From contig JAISEK010000132.1 in assembly GCA_031264145.1 (NCBI GenBank), forward strand, positions 1-40,927: DNA of 40,927 bases, given 5' to 3'. The notes under the pieces are model-generated. The model had not been told where the DNA came from and searched no databases. It was given only the letters and a program-made list of their open reading frames with translations. Made by a program: the position numbers and the translations under genes. Origin of the DNA: Deltaproteobacteria bacterium (GTDB lineage Bacteria > Desulfobacterota > Desulfarculia > Adiutricales > Adiutricaceae). This document shows, piece by piece, positions 14,955-23,052 of the stretch (its first letter is position 1; every line of letters starts with the position of its first letter).

Positions 14955-17828
14955 TCAGTTGGCCAGGCGGTCCTGCGGCCTTGGGCCGTGGCCCCCTGCC
15001 AGGAGGTCCCCCTCCAGCAGGCGGTCGATCTGCTCGATGGCCTCCTCGTACTCGACCTCCTGGAAGTGGCCCCAGACCTCGTCCAGGGACAGGCGCAGCC
15101 ACTGGGGGATGGGCCGGCCCCGGATACGGCTGATGGCCCTGTCGATGCCCCCGGCGTCGGTCTCGGCGAAGGCCTTCCTCAGGACGGCCAGTTCCTGGCC
15201 GATGAGCTCCGGGCTGGCCTGACCATCCCCTTCCCCGCCCTCGCTCTCGGCCTGGCCGACGAAGGCCGAGAGATCCTCGATGGCCTCGTTCAGCTCCCGC
15301 AGGAGGTTCTCGACGTTCTCGGCCACGAAGCCCAGATCGCCCGAGACCACGGCTGATTCTATGGAGAGCGCCCTGTCGGCCAGGGGCCCGGCCCCGATGG
15401 CCCCGCAGCTGCCCTTCAGGGCGTGGGCCAGGGCGGCCAGGGCCTTGCCGTCGTCGCGGTGCCAGGCGCTCCTCACTGCCCCGGGCAGGTCCTTGACGTC
15501 GCTGAGGAAGAACCTCATGGTCCTCAGGTAGGCGGGGAGGCTTTCGCCCGACCTGGATAGCCCCAGAGAGGTATCGATGCCCCTGAGGGGCGGGAACCCG
15601 TGGCGGGCCCTGGCCGAGGGATCCTTGGCCGCCGGGTGCCCGGCCTTGGCCAGGCGGTCGCCGGGTAGCCACCTGAGGAGGATGGAGTTGAGCCTGGCCG
15701 TGTCGATGGGCTTGGGGAGGAAGTCGCTCATGCCCGAGGAGGCAAAGAACTCGTCCATGCCGGCCAGGGCGTTGGCCGTCATGGCCACGATGGGCAGATC
15801 CTTGAAGCGCTGCCCCTCCAGGTCCCTGATGGCCCTGGTGGCCTCCAGGCCGTCCATGTCGTCCATCATGTGGTCCATGAAGACGATGTCGAACTCGTTG
15901 CGCCGGACCAGCTCCACCGCCTCCAGGCCGCCGGAGCAGGTGACCACCCTCATGAGGTAGGGCTGCAGGAGGCCCTTCATGACCATGAGGTTGGTCTGGA
16001 GATCGTCGACCACCAGGGCCGTGGCCCCGGGGGCGGTGAACCTGACCAGGGCCAGGGAGGACTGGGCCGCGTCCGTCTCGCTCTCGGCGTCGTTGAGAAA
16101 CTCGGCCAGGGGCCGCGAGTAAAGCGGCAGGAAGAGGCAGCGGACGTCCTCCAGCCCGAAGGGGTGGACGTCCTCGGCCGTCACGGCCACCCTGGCCCCG
16201 AACGACTTGGCGGCCATCTCGGCCTTGAGGAGGGAATGGAGGGAGACCGGCAGGATCGCGTGGGAGAACCCGCCCTCGCCCAGGGCCCGCATGAACGAGT
16301 CGCGCCCGTCGACCATCAGGAAGGGGACCCCCAGGTCCTTCAGGGCCGAGTCGATGGAGGCGGCGATGACGTTCCGCCGCTCGTAGACCAGGACCCTCTT
16401 GGCCGCGGCGTCGACGACGGCCGCCATGGGGGCCTCGTCCTCGACCTTCTGGGGCAGCTCAACGGTGAAGACGCTGCCCTGGCCGAACTGGCTGCTGACC
16501 CGGATGCCGCCGCCCATGAGCTGGCAGAGGTGCTTGACGATGGCCAGGCCCAGGCCCGTGCCCTGGATGTTGCGGTGGGACTTGTAGTCCAGCTGGACGT
16601 ACTCGCCGAAGAGGTTCTGGACGTCGCCGGGCTTGATGCCGATGCCCGTGTCCCTGACCTCGGCCCTGAGCGCCATCTCCCCCTTCCTGGTCCTCGCGGC
16701 GTCCAGGGAAAGGGAGATGGTGCCCGAGTTGGTGTACTTGATGGCGTTGGAGAGGAGATTCAGGAGGACCTGCCTGACCCTGGTGGCGTCACCCTGCAGG
16801 CGGTCGGGCGTCCTGGCGGCCACGGAGACCACGAAGCGGACCGGCTTCTCCATCAGCCTGACGTTGACCAGGTTGACCAGATCGTTGACCAGGAGGCTCA
16901 GACGGTACGACGACTCGACGATCTCGAACTTTCCGGACTCTATCTTGGACAGATCCAGGATGTCGTTGATTATTGACAAGAGATTGGCGGCGGCCTGCTT
17001 TATGTTCCTGGCGTAGGTATGGGCCTGGGCCGGCATGTTGTCGGAAAGGCGCAGAAGGAGCTCGCTTATGCCGACTATGGCGTTCATGGGCGTCCTGATC
17101 TCGTGGCTTATGCGGGCCAGGAACAGGGTCTTGCCCCTGTTGGCCTGGTTGGCGTTCCGGGCCTCCCTGCCCAGAAGGAGGACGGCAAGGAGGCCGCTGG
17201 CCAGGACCAGGATGCCGGAAAATACCTGGAGCCAGGTCACGGCCGCCATGCGGCGCCTGGCCGACAGGAGCTGGCCGTCCCACGCGTCCACCCCGGCCAG
17301 GGCCACCACCCGGCCGCCTTGGCCGCGGACCGGGGCGAAGCCGCTCAGGAGGCGGTCCCGGCCCTGGACGGGACGCCCGCTGGCCGACGAGGCCGGCTTG
17401 CCCAGGAAGGCCGCCCGGATGGCCTGGTCCCTGGACAGCTGGGCCGGCGGGTCGGCCTGGTTGGGGAAGCCGCCAGCGTGGCCGCTGTCAGCGATATACT
17501 GGATGTCGTCGCCGACGATCCTGAGGAAGTAGGCCCTCATGACGCCCATCTGCTCGGCGAACATGGCCAGCTCGTTATTTGGGACCGGATATGGCGGGGC
17601 CTCGACGCCTTCCGCCGGGACGAGGCCGACCAGCTCGCGGCCATCGGCCATGGCCGAGAGACTCTCGGCCACGGACCTCAGCCTCTCGAGCTGCCTATCC
17701 TCGTCACCGCGCAGATAGCCGTTTATGAACGAACGGTTGTACGCCGTCAGGGAAAGCATCAGTGATAGCGAAAGAATGAACAGGGCACTACACAGGGCGA
17801 ATAACCTGGTATGTCTGGCGGGGAACAT
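14955..17828 (-). CDS. Hybrid sensor histidine kinase (TM-sensor-TM, HisKA, HATPase, pseudo-REC, REC, HPt)
   Basis: A 957-aa inner-membrane phosphorelay kinase. Residues 10-30 and about 197-220 are membrane helices enclosing a periplasmic sensor of some 165 residues. HisKA carries the phosphoacceptor H242 in RISHEIRTPMNAIVG. The ATPase domain has N361 (LLNLLSNAIKYT), DTGIGIKP and GTGLGLAI. Residues 478-580 look like a receiver fold without the acidic pocket, a pseudo-receiver. A true receiver follows (VVDD near 607, phosphoacceptor D652 in VFMDHMMDD, K706 in LPKPID). The C-terminal HPt has H802 in AHALKGSCGA. All relay steps are therefore in one protein, so a separate response regulator is expected; the nearby REC-HD-GYP protein is the obvious candidate. 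Confidence 0.92.
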   Translation of the reverse strand: MFPARHTRLFALCSALFILSLSLMLSLTAYNRSFINGYLRGDEDRQLERLRSVAESLSAMADGRELVGLVPAEGVEAPPYPVPNNELAMFAEQMGVMRAYFLRIVGDDIQYIADSGHAGGFPNQADPPAQLSRDQAIRAAFLGKPASSASGRPVQGRDRLLSGFAPVRGQGGRVVALAGVDAWDGQLLSARRRMAAVTWLQVFSGILVLASGLLAVLLLGREARNANQANRGKTLFLARISHEIRTPMNAIVGISELLLRLSDNMPAQAHTYARNIKQAAANLLSIINDILDLSKIESGKFEIVESSYRLSLLVNDLVNLVNVRLMEKPVRFVVSVAARTPDRLQGDATRVRQVLLNLLSNAIKYTNSGTISLSLDAARTRKGEMALRAEVRDTGIGIKPGDVQNLFGEYVQLDYKSHRNIQGTGLGLAIVKHLCQLMGGGIRVSSQFGQGSVFTVELPQKVEDEAPMAAVVDAAAKRVLVYERRNVIAASIDSALKDLGVPFLMVDGRDSFMRALGEGGFSHAILPVSLHSLLKAEMAAKSFGARVAVTAEDVHPFGLEDVRCLFLPLYSRPLAEFLNDAESETDAAQSSLALVRFTAPGATALVVDDLQTNLMVMKGLLQPYLMRVVTCSGGLEAVELVRRNEFDIVFMDHMMDDMDGLEATRAIRDLEGQRFKDLPIVAMTANALAGMDEFFASSGMSDFLPKPIDTARLNSILLRWLPGDRLAKAGHPAAKDPSARARHGFPPLRGIDTSLGLSRSGESLPAYLRTMRFFLSDVKDLPGAVRSAWHRDDGKALAALAHALKGSCGAIGAGPLADRALSIESAVVSGDLGFVAENVENLLRELNEAIEDLSAFVGQAESEGGEGDGQASPELIGQELAVLRKAFAETDAGGIDRAISRIRGRPIPQWLRLSLDEVWGHFQEVEYEEAIEQIDRLLEGDLLAGGHGPRPQDRLAN

Positions 17829-18380
17829 AAAATAGACCGAGATAAAACTGGCTGGGATTATTGTTTATAATTAAAAAATTTAAAACAGGTAATAAAAAAT
17901 ATCATATAATATTTTACATTTTTAGTGCAATATATTTAAATTTGCAGAATAGATACAATAATAGTTTGTTATTTACAAAAAAATATTAATATAAGATATA
18001 ATAATATGATTACTGATTTTTAACTAAAAAATATAAAAATTAAATCAAAAATAACAATATAGTATTTTCATATTTAAAAAAATGTGTAATATTATACCTA
18101 AATATTTTTACAAAAATATTTAGGCAAGAAGATCTTTTTCTTGATATACTGAGTATAAATTAATGACATTATAATATGCACATAAAAACATTGTAAAAAT
18201 AAATTTTTGTCTAAATATTAATCATTAAACATTTAACATTTAACATAATTATTAATTAAAAAAGTAAATTTAAGTCCAATAACTCATCGCACTTTATTAA
18301 TATCGTTAAACAGATTAAATATATCTATAATATTAGTAAAATTTTTATAAATATAACCTATATCCAGAATACCTAATCTG
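17829..18380. other. Extremely AT-rich intergenic region
   Basis: About 550 bases almost devoid of G and C between two GC-rich genes' surroundings. No open frame of note on either strand. It contains many TATAAT-like sequences, so it probably includes the promoter of the hybrid kinase, but a specific one cannot be chosen. It also holds a perfect inverted repeat at 18097-18124. Confidence 0.6.
18097..18124. repeat. Perfect 13-bp inverted repeat in AT-rich DNA
   Basis: CCTAAATATTTTT and AAAAATATTTAGG are exact reverse complements separated by two bases. It may be a protein-binding site or a structural element. It lies between the ends of the HEPN/MNT operon and the start of the hybrid kinase gene. 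Confidence 0.5.
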
Positions 18381-18698
18381 TCATACTTCCCGGCCAGTCC
18401 TTAAAATCTCCTTGATAAAAGGATTGTCATCATATAAATCCGAGGTCGGAAATCCCCAAGGCTCAATGTCAATCCCCTTATATTTTCTTGTCAAGCGGAA
18501 TAGGCGAGTCATAATGTCCACCGTGTCCTGGTTTTCAAAACTGCTGGAAAAAAAGCACAAGTCAATATCGCTATGTTCGGTAGCGGTTCCCTTGGCATAG
18601 GAGCCGAAAAGATAAGCGTGGTCAATTGGCATGGCGTTTCTCACGTCAGCCACATAGTCGCCCACGATCTTGTTTAGGGTTTCATCGTCAAAAGCCAT
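18381..18698 (-). CDS. MNT-type nucleotidyltransferase (HEPN/MNT module)
   Basis: A 105-aa minimal nucleotidyltransferase. The catalytic signature FGSYAKGTA followed by HSDIDL gives the G-S motif (G32, S33) and the two metal-binding aspartates (D44, D46); a third acidic position is likely in GIDIEPWG. In HEPN/MNT pairs this partner acts as antitoxin, in characterised cases by adenylylating the HEPN toxin. The gene overlaps the HEPN gene's end by 25 bases, so the two are translationally coupled. Lower GC than the signalling genes on both sides suggests the pair was inserted into the cluster. Confidence 0.85.
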   Translation of the reverse strand: MAFDDETLNKIVGDYVADVRNAMPIDHAYLFGSYAKGTATEHSDIDLCFFSSSFENQDTVDIMTRLFRLTRKYKGIDIEPWGFPTSDLYDDNPFIKEILRTGREV

Positions 18699-19075
18699 GC
18701 GAAAGCCTCCTTTGACCGCTCAAGATAATCCGTGGCGACCCGCTCGCTCAGGCGTTCGTTTAATTTCTGCTTGAAGTTAGCGTAACGCCCATTCAAATAA
18801 TGCGATGTCAGGCTCTCAAATAAGTTGTAGCGTTCATCTGTCACCGGCTCTGGCAAAAGTTTTTCAATTTTTTCAATAAGACCACTGATATTATGTGTAT
18901 ATGGCACATTATCATCAATATAAAGCGTATAAAGTCCCTTGGAGAGCTTTTCAATCGCCTGCTGGCAGGTGAAAACGACATAAAGCCAACGACCGGCCTT
19001 CAGCATGGCTTCGGCAGTAACTAGGTCATACTCCGCCGTGTCAAGCCAGTATTCATATTTCTCCTGAGCATCCAT
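18674..19075 (-). CDS. HEPN-domain protein (HEPN/MNT module)
   Basis: A 133-aa all-helical HEPN protein, first gene of the pair. Family features are the N-terminal YEYWLDTAEYDLVTAEAML, the helix FTCQQAIEKLSKGLY, PYTHNISGLI and the later SHYLNGRYANF. The canonical RNase motif R-x(4-6)-H is not apparent, so whether it is an active RNase is open. Start: ATG 19075 has GGGGTG six bases upstream; a GTG at 19084 in the same frame is possible. The gene order HEPN then MNT is standard for this toxin-antitoxin class. Confidence 0.82.
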   Translation of the reverse strand: MDAQEKYEYWLDTAEYDLVTAEAMLKAGRWLYVVFTCQQAIEKLSKGLYTLYIDDNVPYTHNISGLIEKIEKLLPEPVTDERYNLFESLTSHYLNGRYANFKQKLNERLSERVATDYLERSKEAFAWLLTMKP

Positions 19076-19084
19076 CCTTATCAC

Positions 19085-19094
19085 CCCATATGGG
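19085..19094 (-). promoter_or_regulatory. CCCATATGGG palindrome at the HEPN leader
   Basis: A perfect 10-bp palindrome lies immediately upstream of the HEPN ribosome site. It is a plausible operator for autoregulation of the pair. No protein in view is known to bind it. Confidence 0.3.
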
Positions 19095-19313
19095 TTTTAT
19101 CATAGGGCAAGATCACGGATAAATCAAGCCCACATTAGATGAAAAGAGTATACTTTTTCATAGGGGTCATAAATTACCACGGGTAACGTTTGTGGCGACC
19201 AAAAGAGACATGCCGACGAAACCCAGATTGGCCCAGGCAGGCCCCTGGACGTCTCCCCGCACCCCCGAGAAACAAGCCTGCCCGGACCTGGACCCGGCCG
19301 GGGGCCAGGGCCG

Positions 19314-19880
19314 CTAGGAACCGCCCTCCTCGGCCAGGCGGAACCATTTCTCGGCCTCGGCCGAGTCCCTGGCCACGCCCTGCCCGTTCTCGTACATGTC
19401 GCCCAGCCTGAAGAGGGCCTCGGGGTAGCCCTGCTCGGCCGAGAGCCGGTAAAGCCTGAGGGCCTGGGACAGGTCCTGGCCCACGCCCCTGCCCTCCTCA
19501 TAGAGGAGTCCGAGGCCGTACTGGGCCTCCGGCTGGCCCTGGCCGGCCGAGAGGGCCAGCCACCGGGCCGCCTCTACGTGGTCCTGCCCCACGCCCTCGC
19601 CGGTGGCGAACATGTCCCCGACGAGGAACTGGAAGAACGGGTCGCCGCCCTCGGCCAGGGGCCTGGCCAGCCCGTAGGCCCTGGCGGGATCCCTCTCCTC
19701 CTCGCTTCCGAGGTAGCATCTGAGGGCCAGCTCATAGGTGGCCTCGTAGTCGCCCTTTTCGGCCAACCGGGACAGATCGCCAAGGTCGGGCCCGCTTTCG
19801 GGCCCGCCCGGCTCCTGGGCCAGGGCCCAGGGGGCCGCCAGAAGGAAACAGGCCAAGGCCGCCAAGAAAAGTCGTCTCAT
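19314..19880 (-). CDS. Secreted Sel1-repeat protein
   Basis: A 188-aa exported protein with Sel1-like (TPR-related) repeats, which normally serve as protein-protein scaffolds in signalling. The start at ATG 19880 gives a signal peptide (MRRLFLAALACFLLAAPWA, cleavage likely at ALA-Q). Three to four repeats follow, each with a G-x-G-V and a DxxxAxxW/L-like pattern: GDMFATGEGVGQDHVEAARW, LLYEEGRGVGQDLSQALRL and DMYENGQGVARDSAEAEKW. The same frame is open upstream to 20558, but that part is a shadow of the response-regulator gene. It follows the REC-HD-GYP gene by 89 bases in the same orientation and probably belongs to the same transcript. Confidence 0.85.
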   Translation of the reverse strand: MRRLFLAALACFLLAAPWALAQEPGGPESGPDLGDLSRLAEKGDYEATYELALRCYLGSEEERDPARAYGLARPLAEGGDPFFQFLVGDMFATGEGVGQDHVEAARWLALSAGQGQPEAQYGLGLLYEEGRGVGQDLSQALRLYRLSAEQGYPEALFRLGDMYENGQGVARDSAEAEKWFRLAEEGGS

Positions 19881-19969
19881 ATGGTCCAGACCTGCGTCAG
19901 GGGAAGGGAAACGGCCATGTGCCGCCGGTGAAACGCGCCAAGGCGCCGACAGGCAAAAAACTGACGGCC

Positions 19970-21139
19970 TTACCGGTCCTTCGGCTGGGGACCGGGCGCC
20001 CGTGGGCACGGCGGGGAACTGGAAAGCCCGGGCCGGCCAGGGTCGTCCGCCGGGCCTGGCCCAGGCTCCGGCGGCCCGGCCAAGGCCGGGCCAGGATCGG
20101 CCTTGGCCGGCCACCTGTCGGCGATGTCCAGGAATATGTCCGTCAGGAGGGGATCGAACTGGCTGCCCCTGCCCTGGCTGATAATGTCCACGGCCTCGGA
20201 GTGGCTGGCGGCCTGCTTGTAGGGTCGCCTGGAAGTCAGGGCGTCGTAGACGTCGGCGAAGGCCATCAGGCGGCCCTCCAGGGGCACGGCCTCGCCGGAC
20301 AGGCCGCCTGGGTAGCCCTGGCCGTCCCAGCGCTCGTGGTGGGTCAGGGCCATGATCTTGGCGTGGGCTATGAAATTGAGATCCGTGGGGCCGCCCTCCA
20401 TCCTGCCTATTATCTTGGCCCCGAAGGTGGTGTGCCTCTTCATCTCCTCGAACTCCTCCGGCGTCAGCTTGCCGGGCTTGAGGAGAATTGAGTCCCTGAT
20501 GGCCACCTTGCCAAGGTCGTGCAGCTGGGAGGAGAGCTCGATGAGCCTGAAGTCCCACCGGGAGATCTGGGGGAGGTACAGGCCACGTTCCAACATGGCC
20601 TCCAGCATCAGGCCTATGTAGCGCTGGGTCCTGTTGATGTGGCCGCCGGTCACGTCGTCGCGGAACTCGACCACCTCGGCCAGGAGGTCGAAGACGGCGG
20701 CCTGCATGGAGACTATGGTCGACGTCTTCTCGTCGACCAGGCGCTGGAGGTCATGGTTGAAGGCCTCCACCATCAGGTGCCGCTCGATGCGCTTGAGGAG
20801 CAGCTGGTGGGAGAAGGGCTTGGTTATGTAGTCCACGGCCCCCAGGGAAAGGCCCTCGAGCTCGTTCTCGATGGAGTTCTTGGCCGTGAGGAAGATGACC
20901 GGGATGGAGGCCGTGGCCGCGTCGGCCTTGAGCCTCCTGATGGCCTCGTAGCCGCCCACGTCCGGCATCTCCACGTCCAGGAGGATCAGGTCCGGGGTGA
21001 CGCGGCCCAGGAGCTTGAACATCTTGGGGGCCGAGGTGGCCAGAAAGACCTCGTACTGGCCGGCCAGGGCCGACTGGCCGTCATTGAGGTTGGTGAGGTT
21101 GTCATCGACGAGCATTATTTTCTTGGGTTTTACGTCCAT
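19970..21139 (-). CDS. Response regulator with HD-GYP output (c-di-GMP phosphodiesterase)
   Basis: A 389-aa cytoplasmic two-component output protein. The receiver spans residues 7-122 with acidic VDD (11-13), the phosphoacceptor D55 in LILLDVEMPD and K108 in ITKPF. A helical linker leads to an HD-GYP domain: H207-D208-L-G-K211, then HHERWDGQGYPGG (residues 267-279), which keeps the HHExxDGxGYP signature, so it should hydrolyse c-di-GMP. The last 50 residues are a proline-rich tail. Start ATG 21139 lies 37 bases after the second TagR-like gene, so it is in the same operon. The hybrid kinase 2 kb downstream ends in an HPt domain and is the likely phosphodonor. No GGDEF partner is in view. Confidence 0.9.
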   Translation of the reverse strand: MDVKPKKIMLVDDNLTNLNDGQSALAGQYEVFLATSAPKMFKLLGRVTPDLILLDVEMPDVGGYEAIRRLKADAATASIPVIFLTAKNSIENELEGLSLGAVDYITKPFSHQLLLKRIERHLMVEAFNHDLQRLVDEKTSTIVSMQAAVFDLLAEVVEFRDDVTGGHINRTQRYIGLMLEAMLERGLYLPQISRWDFRLIELSSQLHDLGKVAIRDSILLKPGKLTPEEFEEMKRHTTFGAKIIGRMEGGPTDLNFIAHAKIMALTHHERWDGQGYPGGLSGEAVPLEGRLMAFADVYDALTSRRPYKQAASHSEAVDIISQGRGSQFDPLLTDIFLDIADRWPAKADPGPALAGPPEPGPGPADDPGRPGLSSSPPCPRAPGPQPKDR

Positions 21140-21176
21140 GTCCCGAATCCGGCGCCCGCTTGGGGCTGGGCTGGCC

Positions 21177-22946
21177 TCAGATGGCGTTCTCCAGGATGTT
21201 GCCGACGCTGATCATGTCCGTCTTGCCCGAGCGCCAGCGCCCCAGGTCCCGGCTGACCTGCTGGAAGGCGGCGCGCATGGCCCGGGCGTAGATGTCGTCG
21301 CCCTTGATGTCCTGCTCGATGAGCCTGAGGATCCCGTTGACCGCCAGGCGGTCGAAGCCGGCATGCCGTCCCAGGAGATCCAGGTAGTGGCCGAACTCCC
21401 TGGAGATGGCCTGGTCGAAGCCCTCGGCCTGATTCTTGAGCCGATCGTGCTTCTTCTGGTTGTCGGCCACCAGATCCTGGATCCGCCTAAGCTGCTCGCG
21501 CCCGGCCGAGCCCCTCAGCGACTCCAGGAGCTCCAGGTCGGCCTCGACCATCTGGGCGTCAGCCAGGGCGTCCTGTCGCCTTTTGGCCGTGTTGTGCATG
21601 GAGTATACAACAAACATAAGGCTGCGGCAATTGGTCCTGATGGCCATCTGTTCCTTGTTGGCGTTCATCAGGTCCAAGTCCTTTAAGTCATACTTTATTG
21701 ACTCAAAGAGCTTCCTTTGGTCCTCGCCCGTGGCCGTGGAGATGAGAAGCTCGACCTTCTCGATGGGAGAGAGGGACTCGACGCCAGCGAACCTCGCCTC
21801 GTCGACTTCCAGCGTTTCCGGGGCCGGGCCCTGGCCAGGCCCCGGGGCGGCCCAGATGGACCTGAGCTCCTCCAGCCTGGCGCCGGGGCCGACGGCCACG
21901 GGCGCCGAGACCAGGAGCCTGAGGCCCAGGTCCTTCGAGAGGGTCGGGCCGTTCTCGTAGTATTGGGCCACCTCGATCCTCTTGCCAGGCAGGACGCCAT
22001 CGTAGCTGTCGCCGAAGGAGCCGCCCTTGCGGACGAAGCCGCCGGCGGAACCGTGGAGGCGGCCGTCGATGGTCATCCGGAAAGGGCTGGAGGTCATCTC
22101 GGCCACGTTGCCCGCGGTGTCGTACAGGCCCAGGGGATTCGGCTTCCATCGGCCGATGGCCCCCGGCTCGACCTCGGGGGTCTGGCCGGGGGACTGGAAA
22201 AGCCCATACTCCCTGGGGTTGGCCTTGTCGGGCAGGTCGAAGAAGGGCTGGGTGCTGATGTCGTCGGTGCTGGCCTTGTGGCCGCCCCTGGCCGCATACT
22301 CCCACTCCTCCTCGGTCGGGAGGCGCACCAGCCCGACAGCCTCAGGGTCGTCGGGGAAGGACGGCAGGGCCTCGGGCCGGTTGCCGGCCAGCCAGTCCAT
22401 GTACCGGCCGGCGAACTCGCGGGCCTGGAAGACGGAAATCTCGGCCTTGGGCCGGGCCGATCTCTCGGAGAGGGCGCACTTCCCGTCGCCCATGACGGAG
22501 TCCCACTGGGCCTCGGAGACCTCGTACTTGCCGATCAGGTAAACCTGGTCCTGGCTGACCCCCTCGAGGGCCCTGGCGGCCACGGCGCGCATGGGCTCCG
22601 GGAGGTTCTCCAGGGACAGGCCCGAGCCAAGGAACACCCGGTGGCGGTTGGCCAGGAAGGCGTCGTCCGAGTCGGCGTCGGAGCCCAGGAAGGTCTCGAA
22701 ATCCGCGACCTTCCCCGAGACCGGGAGCGCGACCACCCTGAAGGCCATGGACAGGCCGCACGGCATGGGCAGGAACAGGTCAAGGTCGTCCGGCTTGGGG
22801 TTCTGGACGCTTTCGGGGCTCACCGTCCCCTTCTTGGCTATGGCGGCCCTGGCCGGGCCGGGAAACGCCGCGAGGAGCGCCAGGGCCAATGAGGCCAGCA
22901 ATATCAGGGCCAGCTTGTCGGGAACATGCGTCTTCTCGCGGTCCAT
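21177..22946 (-). CDS. TagR-like secreted protein with FGE-sulfatase fold (copy 2)
   Basis: A 589-aa periplasmic protein built on the formylglycine-generating-enzyme (SUMF1) fold. The start at ATG 22946 gives a signal peptide (LALILLASLALALLAAF, cleavage after ARA); AAGGA lies upstream. The N-terminal block LPMPCGLSMAFRVVALPV is shared with its neighbour. Fold markers are YLIGKYEVSEAQW, RLPTEEEWEYAARGG, NPLGLYDTAGNVAEM, RKGGSF and DLGLRLLVS. The catalytic cysteines expected after the GGS motif in true enzymes are missing, so it is probably a ligand-binding or partner-binding protein, as TagR is in the PpkA pathway. The C-terminal 200 residues are helical, likely coiled-coil. Paralogue of the gene just upstream. 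Confidence 0.82.
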   Translation of the reverse strand: MDREKTHVPDKLALILLASLALALLAAFPGPARAAIAKKGTVSPESVQNPKPDDLDLFLPMPCGLSMAFRVVALPVSGKVADFETFLGSDADSDDAFLANRHRVFLGSGLSLENLPEPMRAVAARALEGVSQDQVYLIGKYEVSEAQWDSVMGDGKCALSERSARPKAEISVFQAREFAGRYMDWLAGNRPEALPSFPDDPEAVGLVRLPTEEEWEYAARGGHKASTDDISTQPFFDLPDKANPREYGLFQSPGQTPEVEPGAIGRWKPNPLGLYDTAGNVAEMTSSPFRMTIDGRLHGSAGGFVRKGGSFGDSYDGVLPGKRIEVAQYYENGPTLSKDLGLRLLVSAPVAVGPGARLEELRSIWAAPGPGQGPAPETLEVDEARFAGVESLSPIEKVELLISTATGEDQRKLFESIKYDLKDLDLMNANKEQMAIRTNCRSLMFVVYSMHNTAKRRQDALADAQMVEADLELLESLRGSAGREQLRRIQDLVADNQKKHDRLKNQAEGFDQAISREFGHYLDLLGRHAGFDRLAVNGILRLIEQDIKGDDIYARAMRAAFQQVSRDLGRWRSGKTDMISVGNILENAI

Positions 22947-23052
22947 GGGTCTTTCCTTGGATGTTTCTTTCCGGATTACCGGGAGGGCGGCCGCCGGACG
23001 TTGGCGGCCAAGACAGGCGGCCAAGAAGGCCGGCCGGCGGCCGCGCTGGCCC

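Noticed and set aside
14848-15672. A 274-codon minus-strand frame over the end of the hybrid kinase
   Set aside because: Glycine/proline/arginine-rich shadow; the kinase frame contains the HPt domain across the same bases.
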